NCBI GenBank assembly: GCA_033239125.1
Contig: BSWB01000008.1
Span: 17,390,001 to 17,454,000, forward strand
Direction of reading: 5' to 3'
DNA length: 64,000 nucleotides
From: Fagopyrum homotropicum
Lineage: Eukaryota > Streptophyta > Magnoliopsida > Caryophyllales > Polygonaceae
The stretch's first letter is position 1, and each line of letters opens with the position of its first letter. Of this stretch, positions 10,491 to 21,609 are shown piece after piece. The notes beneath the pieces were generated by a model, which saw only the letters and a list, made by a program, of their open reading frames with translations, was not told where the DNA came from and ran no database searches. The position numbers and the translations under genes were made by a program.

Positions 10491-10992
10491 TCAACATTAA
10501 AAAGATTATCTCCCTTAATTAATATGATTGTTTTTTAATTAAATAAGGAAAACGAGAGTGGTCCCCAACAAATTCTATACATAATTTTCACACACAAAAT
10601 ATGTACATAATTTTCACAGACAACAGAAATTCTGTACATAATTTTCACACACAAAATATATACATAATTTTTACAGATAACAGAAATTCTGTACATAATT
10701 TTCACACACAAAATATGTACATAATTTTCACAGACAACAGAAATTCTGTACATAATTTTCACACAAATTTTGTACATAATTTTCACACACAACACAAATC
10801 TGTACATAATTTTCACGGCAACACAAATCTCCACAAAAATTATGTACATAATTTGCGTGTGAGAAATATGTACAAAATTTGTGTGTGAGAAATATGTACA
10901 AAATTTGTGGGGATCACTCTCATTTTCCTTATTTAATTAAAAAAACAGTCATTTTAATTAAGGGAGAGACTCTTTTTAATGAGAGTGGTCCC
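10491..10992. mobile_element. Fold-back / MITE-like element with long inverted repeats
   Basis: The left arm (about 10494-10570: TTAAAAAG...TCTCCCTTAATTAA...AAATAAGGAAAACGAGAG TGGTCCCC) is repeated inverted on the right (about 10905-10992) over about 85 bases with few differences. Between them lies a tandem array. A non-autonomous fold-back or hAT-like MITE is the simplest reading. I could not define a target duplication, because partial copies of the arm lie further left (10340-10490). Confidence 0.55.
10571..10790. repeat. 57-bp tandem repeat (about 3.2 copies plus half units)
   Basis: The word TACATAATTTTCACACAC recurs at 10578, 10635, 10692 and 10749, exactly 57 bases apart. Each unit is made of two similar halves of about 28 bases sharing TACATAATTTTCACA. 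The right side (10840-10905) has related words inverted (GTGTGAGAAATATGTACAAAATT). Confidence 0.85.
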
Positions 10993-11370
10993 CACAATTA
11001 ATATTCAGTTTTTTATTTTTATTTTTAACAGTTATTTATCATCCTTAATAAAATGTCCTTAAATAAATTCTCTTATTAAAGAATTTTTAATTTTATTTAC
11101 TTTTATTTTTTGGATAGAAAATGGAGGGCCTAGATTGTATATATGATACAAAAAAGGCTTCTCTACGCCAATTTTTTCTAGATTCAACAATTTCATTGTC
11201 GGTTCCAATTACGTACGCTATAAACGTAGTCCGAAACCTTATTGTGAAAATTGAAATTATGCACCCGATTTGTGGCGTAGAATATAGACTTGTATTGGCA
11301 TGTCTAAAAGGCCCAATTTTAATGTCCCCATTTGTCAATATTATCTCTTCATGTCTTTATTTAGAAATAA

Positions 11371-11662
11371 GGGCCCGTTTGGTTCCAACTCCGGAAACGG
11401 AAACGGAATGGAAACGAATGTAGTCCATATGTATATTCATATTCATGAAATTTTATGGAATCATTCCCCATGGTTTAATGAAAAATACACTTGTTTCCTC
11501 ACATTTTGTTACCCTATAGGGTATCAAAAGTAATCAAACTCTCATCCAATTACTACAAACCACAAGGAATGATTCCAAAAATTTTAATGAACAAGGGTAT
11601 ACGTATTGACTAGATTCGTTTCCATTCCGTTTCCGATTCCGGAGTTAAAACCAAACGGGCCC
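11371..11662. mobile_element. MITE with about 55-bp terminal inverted repeats
   Basis: 292 bp. The left end GGGCCCGTTTGGTTCCAACT and the right end, read inverted as GGGCCCGTTTGGTTTTAACT, match over about 55 bases, including CGGAAACGGAATGGAAACGAAT. No coding frame inside. The flanks (TTAGAAATAA and TTAAAGTAAT) resemble each other but give no clean duplication, so the superfamily is left open. Confidence 0.85.
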
Positions 11663-13244
11663 TTAAAGTAATGAACTCGACTACTCGAGACAAATATTTA
11701 AACAAGCAGTGATGGATCAATCTTCTTCTTTACCCTATCAATTGATTCATGTTTAGAAGTCCACTAGAAAAGAAAATTTAGATGCCATTATCAAATTTAT
11801 TTTGTGGATAAAAAGCCTATATGAAAAAAAAAAAAGACATTACTTTGATTTTCCACTAATAAGGAATCAAAGGAGGAGAAATATTTCAAAGCAAGTTAAT
11901 TTATGTGTGAAATTAATCAGCTGCCACCCTTTAACACAACCAGACAACGAGAATTTTAGGTCAACCACTAAACCAATTTGTTTAATTTTAAAATGATATA
12001 GGTTTGGAAAATATATTGGAGAAAATTGCTAGAGTTTTTATGAATTTCTTACAAGAAAATATATTGCATATATGAATGAATTAATTATACTTTTTTTTAG
12101 GGTTTCGATTATAAATTAATTATACTGAGAGTTTGAGGACGACAAGGGATGAAATTGAGTTATTCCAATATTCTCCCACATTTCCTTTTGTTTTTTAATA
12201 ATGAAAAGATTATGGAAATTACATTCTATGCTTTTGGAGATGCTTGGTAGTTGTCCTTGATTCTCCTTCAATGGGGTCAACCCTCTTCATACATATACTC
12301 AAATATATGCTTTCACTTGACAATAACTCCATATTTTGTCTTCATATGCTATATCTATGAGTTATTTGGACGGTAATGGATCGAGTGATGTGTGGTTGTA
12401 TACTTGCATTAATTCTATCACCCAATTTATATTGAAAAACGATTCATCCCAACTATCACTTATCGAGTACCCTTTCACCACTATGGATAATTGGGTGGAT
12501 CGAGTTTATTTTGAATTTTTAAAAACTTATACAACTTTCAAAATAAACAAAAAAAAACAAAAAATTAAATCACAAACATAATCTATATAAAAAACAGTGG
12601 TGAAAAAACCCCAAAATTAAATCACCTAATATATATATATATATATATCCTGACTTATGTGTAAACAACTCTTATCATATAAACATGTAAACGCCGAATA
12701 TATGTGACTATACCACCGAATATATGTGACTATACCTCCAAATATATATAGTAAGGTACAACGAATATTTCTTCCATTAATAACACGATTTTTCCCCCTT
12801 TAATATCGCATATTCTCAGCCATCTATTTAACAATCTAACGGATACAATTTGTCTCATTTTACATGGTAAGAGTTGTTTTCATGGGAGTCAACCTCTCTC
12901 TCTCTATATATCCAAGGATATTCGTATTTTTACAAGGATATTCGTATTTTTACAACCTAATCTCAGCCATGGGAGTCAACCTAATCTCAGCCATCTATCC
13001 AAGGATACTCCTATTTTTACAAAAATAAATGAATTTAAAAATGAAAAAATGTTAGCCATACACCTCCTATTGGGATTATATTACTTCACTTTGGATTATA
13101 TTTTGAACCTTGTGTACTAATAAATATAGAAAGATAATTATATATGGACGTTAAGTTTTATTGTTAACAAATCTGCAAATTTTTTTGTATATTGTATTCG
13201 AATGTCTATGTTGTCTCTATGTACATAATATAACAACTTTACTA
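11663..13244. other. Intergenic DNA, no gene seen; small duplications and an (AT)n run
   Basis: An (AT)n tract lies near 12630-12648. CGAATATATGTGACTATACC is doubled near 12697-12736. ACAAGGATATTCGTATTTTT is doubled near 12912-12952, and GGGAGTCAACCTAATCTCAG recurs near 12970-12998. None of these looks coding. Confidence 0.5.
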
Positions 13245-13327
13245 ACGGAGTGGACAAACGCCTCACATAGGCGGAGTCCACACGCGTCCATGGTTTGGGG
13301 TACATACGGATTCCGAGTCCGCCTTAA

Positions 13328-13365
13328 GGCTCCCCTGTGCGCCTCATGAGGTGCACAGGGGAGCC
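13328..13365. other. 38-bp near-perfect hairpin
   Basis: Two 18-base arms (GGCTCCCCTGTGCGCCTC and its complement with one difference, GCG against GCA) flank only two bases (AT). The single mismatch fits a CpG transition. It may be a transposon terminus or two abutting ends. PIF/Harbinger-type elements have similar text nearby (AATAGCCGTTAG, ACTAGTCGTTATTC), but no transposase is seen. Confidence 0.7.
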
Positions 13366-13580
13366 ATAGTAGCAGTTCTACTTTCGAAAAAATAGCCGTT
13401 AGATACCCGTTGTAATGTATCCGTTGAAAACTAGTCGTTATTCATTTACTCTTTATATATACATGTCAAAGCATGTCACTATACACATCCGAAATCACTA
13501 GTTATTAAACAAATTCTTAAAAGCTCGTACAAATACCGACGTTTTCCGAAGAAGCCGAGAATCCGGTGGTGAAAGCTCAA

Positions 13581-14119
13581 ATATGCCATTCGATGTAGAT
13601 AAATATAGTGGTCCAGAAAAACTTCTCGCACAACTTAAAGTAAGTGTACAATTCATACTTTATTTAATTACTTTTAGACATGTTTGAAATATAGAACTGA
13701 AATAGTTGAATTAGTCGGATTAGTTTTAGACATGTTTGAATTAAGAACCAGAATTGTTCAATTAGTGGGATTAGTTTTTAGACGTATAAGAATAGGGAAC
13801 CTGAATTGTTGAATTGGTCGGATTAGTTTTAGAAGTGTCATAATATAAAACCGAAATTGTAGAATTAGTAGGATTAGTTTTAGACGTGTTGGAATAGAGA
13901 ACCAAAATTGTTGAATTAATTTTAAGCATATTAGAATAGGGAACCGGAATTGTTGAATTTATACCTTATTTTATTAGTTTTATTCATTTAATAATATAAA
14001 GCTTGAATTTTAGAAATAATATTTTTATCTTATTTTATTTAGGATCTTATGGAATATTCTCATGCAACTGATATCGATTTTTTGTCCAAATTTGAGCTCC
14101 ATGTATATTTTTTCAGATA
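13581..14119 (+). pseudogene. Two-exon gene-like remnant, unknown function
   Basis: A TATA-like stretch (about 13450) is followed by a short frame MPFDVDKYSGPEKLLAQLK (ATG near 13582) that meets a GTAAGT donor (about 13639). A TTTATTTAG acceptor (14032-14040) leads to a second short frame (DLMEYSHATDIDFLSKFELH) before a stop near 14118. The 400-bp intron is mostly a 51-bp tandem repeat. I do not recognise the product. It may be the 5' end of a transposon gene, as a MULE scrap lies 150 bp further on. Confidence 0.3.
13674..13957. repeat. 51-52-bp tandem repeat, about five copies
   Basis: GGATTAG recurs at 13717, 13768, 13820 and 13871. The unit is roughly TTAGACATGTTTGAATAAGA followed by ACCGGAATTGTTGAATTAGTC. 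Copies differ by several substitutions, so the array is not recent. Confidence 0.85.
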
Positions 14120-14264
14120 GAGAAAACTTATTGGGTTGAGATCGATATGTGGCAAACTCAATTAATATGGTGTTGGTCATAAAATAATCATGGTTGGATA
14201 TACGGGGTTTTGTATCTTACAATTAGCATGTGATAGACACAGATGACCTAGAAAGGAGAAGGAT

Positions 14265-14515
14265 CCCGATCATGTTCCAAGTTCTAGGCGGAAAAAGAAC
14301 TCGAAGAAATGTTTGTGCATGTTTCAACTTGAGGGAGCACAACTTGAAGAAGAAAAATAGACATTGAGAGTTGTATGTGGAGTCCACAACCACGTAATTC
14401 CCTCGGGTGCTCAAGGGTCATGCATATGTAGGACACTTGACTCCCACACATGCCCAAAAGGTGGAGCGTGAATTGGACTTCGGTTTGAAACCGAGACATA
14501 TAAGACCAATAAGTA
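14265..14515 (+). pseudogene. MULE-type transposase fragment (N-terminal zinc-binding part)
   Basis: Two overlapping frames give KKNSKKCLCMFQLEG, LRVVCGVHNH and, after a frameshift, LKGHAYVGHLTP and LDFGLKPRHIRP. This order matches the segment ahead of the transposase core in plant Mutator-like and FAR1-related proteins (C-x-C ... C-G-x-H-N-H, then GHxYAGRL, then PRxIL). A GTAAGT donor-like site follows at about 14512. A TAG and the frameshift make it non-functional, and no catalytic core is visible downstream. Confidence 0.5.
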
Positions 14516-14610
14516 AGTATCAAGCCTTGTTTTTACTTTGTTTCACTGACTCAAACATCTTCTCGTACAAGATTTTAAATTAATCCTTCGTTTGTATTAC
14601 TTGTAGATAT

Positions 14611-16226
14611 TGTTCGCTCTCAAACGTGTGTGAATAGTGAACGAAATAGCTTTAAATTTATAACCTAAAATAAAAGCCTGAACAAAACGCGAACCCGCAA
14701 TGTACAGATCAATCGTAATATGAAAAGATACTCCAGGGTCGAACACAAGGACTATGGTGAAATCAAGCACGGTAAATATCAGGTTGTCAATCAAGAACAA
14801 GCAGCAAAACAAAGATGATGTATAAATCAGATAAAGGAATGCAGATTCTAGAGATCAAAACATCCAATTGTGATTTCGACTCAAGATTTCTAAGGATAAC
14901 GTGGACAAAGGTGAGGTTTGCAAGGGAAGGTATTTCTAAGGTGAGAATAGATCACCGGGTAAGTCTCAATACGCACTATCCCAAACCAAAGATCCTATCA
15001 CCGGGTAAGTCTCAAGGAACTAAGGAAATGAACTATAATCTCAAACCAACACACCACCTAAGGGAATAGAACTAACCTTTACCGGGTAAGTCTCAGGCTA
15101 ACTCTCAAAGGTAGGATGAAGACACACTCAAACCCTAATAAAGGATAAACCCTTATTACCTAACACTCATCATCACAAGTATACAAGCAAAGGAATCACC
15201 GGGTAAGTTTCATCCTAGGCTTGCGTATAAAATAGGAAAGGTACAACAAGGATAGGATTTGACAAACTACAACCTAAACTCAGGATTGGTCGGATCAGGT
15301 CAAACGTCTCGCTCAGTTCATATTGATCTCGGTCGAGATGTTCTACGAACCAACCGAGGCGAGGTTTAGTTTGGTTTTGGCTCGAGCTTTTAGGGTCCAC
15401 CAAGGTAAAGGTTCACTCTTTCATCGTCTATACCACAACGTTCAGCAAATCACCCTAGAATCGCAAGGGAATTTAGCCAACAATCATCATAATTATCACA
15501 ATCAGATATATAATAAAAGAAGCAATGAGCAAGCAAGAAAATCTTAACAAAAAGGTCTCAATAATCAACTTCACACAAACAGTCAATTCAAACAAACAGC
15601 AAACTGTGTTCCTCAATATCGAATCCAAAGACAACAATCAAGGTTCCCTAAGAAAACCTTACAACTTTTCTTTAAAAACTTCAAAACTTCTCCAAGCAAT
15701 CTTCCTTCATACTTCCTTCTTCCTTAGAGAATCTTCAATCCCCAAAATAATTAGCTGTGATCCAAAGATAATTTCTCCAATATTCACTTTCCATCTTATA
15801 AGAAAATCATAGGCCAAAAATATAATATCTCATGGGTTGTAGGCCGGCAGTCTCGTTCAAGGCTCAATAAGTCATCTCGGTCGAGATGGTCACGTAGTCA
15901 ATCGAGGTGATCAATCAGTTACGTGCAAATATCCAAATCTGGTCCAATATCTCGTTTCCATCCAACTTCCATGGTTCCTATGCCTTCCTTGTAGCTCCTC
16001 GATGTTCCATAATACAACTCCAATGACTCCTTAGATCCCTTGGCTCCATATTGCTCCATAACGTGCCATTTTTCCTACAATAACAACAAAACTAGGTGTA
16101 GACCTCGATTCTTACAATGGTAAACAAAACGACATAATCATCAAGAATATACAGCCATGCATTCAGATTAATAATCATAAAACGTCCAAACCAATCCCAA
16201 AATATAGACTATAATGCATGCTATCA
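14611..16226 (-). repeat. 3' LTR of A2, an A1-related Athila-like element
   Basis: 1616 bp. On the minus strand it begins TGATAGCATGCATTATAGTC and ends GAGAGCGAACA, like the A1 LTR. It carries the same four ACCGGGTAAGTCTCA copies (14954-14968, 15000-15014, 15081-15095, 15198-15212 with one change) and palindromes at 15326-15339 and 15873-15888. It is a 3' LTR because its right side joins element 3' sequence and its left side joins unrelated DNA. Confidence 0.88.
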
Positions 16227-17016
16227 AAATACCCCATATTTGTCCCTTGCTTGTCCCCAAGCAAGATTCAAACCTTAGATATAATATAGAATGGATTATA
16301 GGTCATCAAAAAGATCAATGCAAAACATTTTACAAAACTTCTTGGTGGTGTGCTTCCATTCGTAGATCACCCTAAGGGAATGCTTTATAGCAAATAAAAT
16401 CAACACATGGTCATAATATTTTATGAATATAAGAAAGTTGATAATCTTTTGCATAAAATCATAGAATGCATAATAAATCATATTTATCGAAATCAATCAT
16501 GTACAATCCAGTTTAAACCACAAAGTCAAACAACATACTCAAGATCTCAACGGCTTTCAAAAAAGAGGTCAAAAAATGTGTTAGGGTGGGATGTATATAG
16601 GGTAATGTGGTGTTGAAATCCGAGAATAGGATCTTTATTTCACTCCTTTTGAATTCCAAACATCTTCCACCAATAAGCTTTGCTTATTCTTTCTTTGCAT
16701 ACTTCACTTTTCTTACTTTATTTTTGAGAACATGGACAGAGGTGCACAATAGCCAAAACCTAGGAAATCAACAATTCTCAATTTCTCGAGATGCCTCAAA
16801 CCCTTGATGCACATACCATGACCCGTTAGGACTATCGATCAATCCGACTTTGGCAAGACACAAACACCCAGCTATGTGAATGGTGCCGAGTTACTCATCA
16901 TCAAGATCAACGTTCCCAAACCTATTTTCTAACACTTTCAACCATAATCTCAACTTTACTTCACACGCTTTTCATCAACTGCAACCAAATTCCCGGATAG
17001 GTAAAAGGGAGGCAAA

Positions 17017-17052
<36 letters not shown>

Positions 17053-17374
17053 AGGGGCTAAAGCATTATCAAGAAGAAGAAGAAGAGAAATAAAGTGCCT
17101 TAATCATCCCATGAAGAATGTGAAAGAACTTATAAAGTGGTGTCAACCTTCAAATTCAACATGATTTTAATAAAAACAAAATATTAAACATGCTAGAAGA
17201 TTTCAAAGCTAATCTGCAAGAAAATATCATCATCGATGTAATATCGGGAATAATAGCATAAAACGTTTTGAAAATTTCTTCAGTTTAAAACCATTTCGGT
17301 TGAGATGGTGTGATAGTGCCCGAGGTGATGGACCGAGATGAATCCTAGTTAACCAAAACTCGTTTGCTCAAGAC
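16227..17374 (-). mobile_element. 3' non-coding internal region of A2, truncated
   Basis: Next to the LTR the minus strand reads CTTGGGGACAAGCAAGGGAC then ATATGGGGTATTT, the conserved pre-LTR text and polypurine tract of Athila-type elements. The remaining kilobase matches, inverted, the 3' region of element E (about 23700-24470). No coding sequence is left. An (AT)n run lies at 17021-17050 and a CTCGGTTGAG-type motif at 17291-17308. Homology stops near 17374, where Tekay-like DNA begins. Confidence 0.8.
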
Positions 17375-19295
17375 TGTAAAGACACAAACACACATAAGGT
17401 AAAGTAAACACATAGCATGCTCACACTCAGCCGGTTATTATCTTTTATTACGTTATCCAATTACTAATTCAACTTAAGGTTGTTACACGAGAGTCGCTGC
17501 AACCTCGCCTCTGTCCCCTTTCACCAACATGAATAGAATGTATGCATCCTTCCGTCACCTGCTGGACTGGTCGCAAGAGCACCTCCCACTTTCCCCATTT
17601 TGAAATGGACAAGTGGTAACCACCCGATTATAACACACTTGAGCCAATTATGGTTATAAAGGTCAATCCTAGTTCCGGTTATCAGTTATAGCAATAAACA
17701 ACAACACAACAAGCCAATACAATCAAACTAATATACGGAATGAAGCTAAGTAAGTCCAAGGTACTTACCTCACTCGAAGGTAACTCAAACGGTGAGAGAA
17801 CAATTCAGTTTCCCTCAGGAAAGGAGCAAGGAAAGTCTGTTCACACAAGGTATCATGAATCAGGAACGAACGGTTGCTAGAAGTCTATAACTTCTAGTCT
17901 CAATGATCTCTAAGAGATCTCCACAAGCTAAGGTCTCAACCTTAGTCTTACAGAACAGTAAGGGGGAAAGAACATCAACAACAACCAAGGAAAGGAACGA
18001 GGAAAGCAAGGAAGAAAGAAGCTCACCAAAGACGGGAGCTACTGCAGAGGAAACCGAAGGGGTGACTGGACAAGGCGCAGGGGCGGCAACCCACGGGGGC
18101 AGCACGACAGGGTGCGGGGGCGGTTTCTATGACAAAAACGCCGACTTCTCCTTCGACAACAAGGAACTTCACCAAAGGCCAAAGCTTGCTTCTCTCAACA
18201 CACAACCACGTCACAACTCAATCAAGGGAGCCTGTGAGCATCAACGAATCAACAATGAGAAGGCCAACAAGAATCAAGGCTCAACCTTGATACTTGGAGA
18301 AGAAAAAAAGGGAAGAACGAAGAAGAAAACGAAATAGAAGGAAAAGACATGCAACAACTCATGAACTTGATGAAGAACTGAGAGAAAGAGACTTACACGT
18401 TCAGCAAGGGAAGAAGGGAAGCAAAGGAAACAACTACAATTCTCAGGGTTGAAGAACGATGTATGCAAAAACGGGAAAAAGAAGAGAATACGAGATTTTA
18501 TAGAAAAGGAGTGAAAGGATAGAAGGAAGGTCGTTTTATATTTAGGAAGAAGATAGGAAAACCGGCTCATAAGATAGAAGATCGGATATTCTATCTATGG
18601 AAAGAAGATAAAACGAACGAAAACAAATCAAGCATGATCTATGGCGAATCGGTAGGGGCAGCTCACTGTCACCGCGGGGGCGGTGATAACCAAGGCTTGC
18701 CGCTGGGCGGCCTTCTTCACCGCGGGGACGGTGAAGGCAAAAATTAGGGTCTTACATCGATCCAATGAAAGCTACCAACAAGGTCATATTGTTGGATGCC
18801 AAACAAGGAAAATAATGAATAAAATCAAGAAGAAGAGAAAGAAAGGAAGGAAAAAGATCTCACCCCTCTTCTCAGATGAACAGAAAGGAAACCAAACCAA
18901 CCAAAGTTGCTACAAACCTCAATCCACATCAACCAACAACATCATCAACCACCTCTTAAGCTTGGAAGAAGAAACAAGGAAGAAAAGAAAGAAAGAAATG
19001 GAGGATGAAGAAGAAGAGAATGATCGTGAGGAAGGAGAAGAACAAGATCTGGAAAGGGGCCACAAACCCTCCCAACGAAGGAAGAAAGAAGACTTAATAG
19101 GGAAGGAAAGAAAGGATGGCGGCCAAAATTCGAACGCCGAGGTATACGCACTCAAACTCAAGGAAGTAAAATCCTCTCTAGCGATCTATAATCTCAACTC
19201 GTGCTAGCATAACAATATCTAATAAGATCACAATCTAACACGAAAAACAAATATCACATAATATCACATAAGAACATAACTCACTAAATAAACTA
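17375..19295 (-). mobile_element. Decayed Tekay/Del-like LTR and 3' region (C)
   Basis: Positions 17375-17860 match, with much divergence, a middle part of the B-family LTR (24840-25330): the text round CCTCTGTCCCC, the GACTGGTCGCAAG-like word and TAAGTAAGTCCAAGGTACTTACC. The remainder is purine-rich and low in complexity, with palindromes TCACCGCGGGGGCGGTGA (18669-18686) and arms CTTCACCG/CGGTGAAG (18715-18736). TGTAAGACCCTAA read from 18756 on the minus strand could be an LTR start. I could not fix both ends. Confidence 0.5.
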
Positions 19296-19801
19296 AGACT
19301 CTCCCGTCAATCTTACAGATGCAGCTATCTCTGCATAAAACTCGGGATAGTTCCTCTTGACACTATCCTCCGTCTCCCATGTGGCCTCGTCGGCTCCCCG
19401 TCAAAACCACTGTATCCTCAACATCGGAATGTCCTTCGAGCGTAAGCGTCTCGTATTCCGCTCTAGGACAGCCACAAGATGCTCTACAAAAGTGTGCTCC
19501 GGCTCAAACACTTAGTCCTCATAACTGATGATGTGTCTCGGATATGGTATATACTCCTTCATTTGAGACACATGAATGACTAGGTGAACTCCCTCTAGAC
19601 TGGGTGGCAACACGAGACGGTATGCTACCCCTCCAACTCGCTCCAAGATCTCAAAAGGTCCCACATATCGGGGACTCAACTTCCCCTTTATGCCGAATCG
19701 TCTGACGTCTTGCGTCAGTGACACTCTCAACTAGGTCTGAGCCCCAACTCTGAACTCTAGAGGTCGACACCTCTTCTCAACATACGACTTCTGGCGGCTC
19801 T
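19296..19801 (-). pseudogene. Tekay/Del-type integrase C-terminus remnant
   Basis: The minus strand encodes RRFGIKGKLSPRYVGPFEIL, then GGVAYRLVLPPSLEGVH and HVSQMKEYIPYP. This is the C-terminal integrase segment of Tekay/Del Ty3-gypsy elements, which helps target chromatin. Stops interrupt it (TAG at 19512-19514, a stop near 19733, a TGA further downstream), but the flanking frame still reads RQKSYVEKRCRPLEF upstream and EEATWE-like and YPEFY-like text downstream. The 5' side is cut off by element E at 19802. Confidence 0.82.
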
Positions 19802-21488
19802 TGATGACATGACTTATGACCTATATTTAAACATGCATTTATATAGATTTTCCCTTTATTTTGCATGCATAAACATGAATCCATGACATTGAAGATCATA
19901 ATTGCATACTTTGCTAGAAAAGATGTCTACACGGATTATTGTTGCATTTACAGGTAATTTGGCAAATTATGGAGCAAAATGGCGCATTTAAGGGTTATAT
20001 CATACAAGAGCATAAAATGAAGCGAGGAACACGCGCCAAAGTGGACTTTGATACCGCAAAAGTGGATTCTGATACTACAAAGTGATCTTTGATAATACGG
20101 AGTGAGCTTTGATACGCGCCAGAGTGGGCTCTGATACCAACGAGCTTAATTTCTTTTTCGTCCCAAAAATTTAGGGTTAATCATTAAGTTGTAGTTTATC
20201 TTTAAGCTAGGGTTTATCTTTGAGATTATATATCTTGCAAGACCCATGCTTATCTAAAATCCTAGAATTCTCCCTATAAATATCCAATAGCCTTCAACAT
20301 TGAAACGGATTCCCACCGAAGAGGCTTTACGCCCACCAAAGATCGACTCCCAGCGAAGAGACCTTATGCCCACCAAAGATCGACTCCCAACGACGTGGAC
20401 ATCGACGGCTGGATAAGAATTGACACCTCCTACCACCTTTAGATTAGCTTCCAATCTCATTTAGTTACAAGTGAAGAAGCATCAAGGACACCCTAGGACA
20501 AGAAGTTAACGGATTGAAGTTCAAGATTGAAGCAAGAAAGTCGTTCTTGAGGTTTTGTCAGTTTTGCTTATTATTTTGTCATTGTGAACGCAAGATTGAA
20601 ATTTTGTTTTGAGTTTTTGGTTAGTTTTTGACAGTTTTAACCCTTGTTCAAGGATTTGTTTAGTTTATTTCAAGATTCAAAGTTTCTTTATTTTCTTGAT
20701 TTAGTCCCTTTCTTTATTTTCATAAAGTGTGTTATTGGCTAAAACCCTTGTGATTTCTAGAGTGATTGGTTGAAGATTATGGTTGAGATGATGATAGAAT
20801 GAACCTCACGTTGAGATTGGACCCTGAGAGTTGAGTTTTACCTTTGTAGATAAGAAAAATCGCTTTGTTGAACCTTTCTAACATATATAATAGAGTGTGG
20901 GAAGAGACTTACCCGGTGATTCCCTTGCTTGGTTACCAACGATTACAAGTTTTAGGTTATAGAGGATTCAAAACCCTCTGTTAAGGTTGAGTGTACCAAA
21001 GCCCTTACCTTTGTGAGTTAAACTGATTTCCTTGGGTTGAGTGTTTGGTTTGAGAGTATAATCTTTCCCTTAGAATCTCTATCTATCGAGACTAACCATC
21101 CTTTATTTAAAGCCTTTTGGTTGAGATAAGTGGGTAGTGGAGACTTAGCCGTACATTATCCCGTTTTAGAACGTACATCCTTGCAATCCCATCTCTGTCC
21201 ATATAATCTTTAGAAGTCTTGAATGGAAAATCACAATTGGATAATTTGATCTCTAGAATCCTTTTTCCCAATTAATACACAAATTCTTGCTTTTGTCTTT
21301 TCTATTTGCAATATTTTCTTTGCTAGATTTATTTTACCGATTTTGATTTCGCATGATCCATGTGATCGACCTTGGATTAATTGCCGTTACTACGATTGAT
21401 CCGTACACTGCGGGTTTGCATATCGTTAAGACTTTTATTTTAGGCTATAAATTTAAAACTTATTTGCACACATCTTTTGGAGGGAACA
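19802..21488 (+). repeat. 5' LTR of element E (1687 bp)
   Basis: Begins TGATGACATGACTTATGACC and ends TTTTGGAGGGAACA, homologous at both ends to the A LTRs. In the U3 it carries five copies of a CAAAGTGGACTTTG-like palindrome (20037-20133) and a 37-bp tandem repeat (about 20309-20395, containing GCCCACCAAAGATCGACTCC twice). Confidence 0.82.
20275..20282 (+). promoter_or_regulatory. Probable TATA box of E LTR
   Basis: TATAAATA, 473 bp into the LTR and just upstream of the 37-bp repeats. Position and context fit a U3 promoter. Not tested. Confidence 0.5.
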
Positions 21489-21494
21489 ATTTTT

Positions 21495-21512
21495 TGGCGT
21501 CGTTGCCGGAGA
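21495..21512 (+). other. Primer binding site, tRNA-Asp type (E)
   Basis: TGGCGTCGTTGCCGGAGA, six bases after the LTR. It differs from the perfect tRNA-Asp complement at two positions. Confidence 0.8.
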
Positions 21513-21609
21513 CTTGGTCTAGATCAAGTTCGGTAATTCGGTTGTCTTGCTTAGACGCTTTTGCTTTTAATCTTTTCGGTATGAGTTTTTTTACTTCTTA
21601 GGGTTTCCA

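Noticed and set aside
10535..10888. Open frames on both strands (YVHNFHTQN-like repeated peptides)
   Set aside because: They are translations of the 57-bp tandem array. Both strands are open because the unit length is a multiple of three and lacks stops; no start context or domain.
11361..11672. Eight-base or three-base target duplication for the MITE at 11371-11662
   Set aside because: TTAGAAATAA and TTAAAGTAAT are alike but not a clean direct repeat, so the superfamily was not named.
13674..13957. CRISPR-like regular repeats
   Set aside because: The 51-bp units are directly adjacent and diverged with no unique spacers, and the DNA is plant nuclear.
17903..19207. Lys/Glu- and Ser-rich frames of 144 and 174 residues
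   Set aside because: Low-complexity translation of purine-rich DNA inside the Tekay-like region. No known domain, and the same DNA is open on the other strand.
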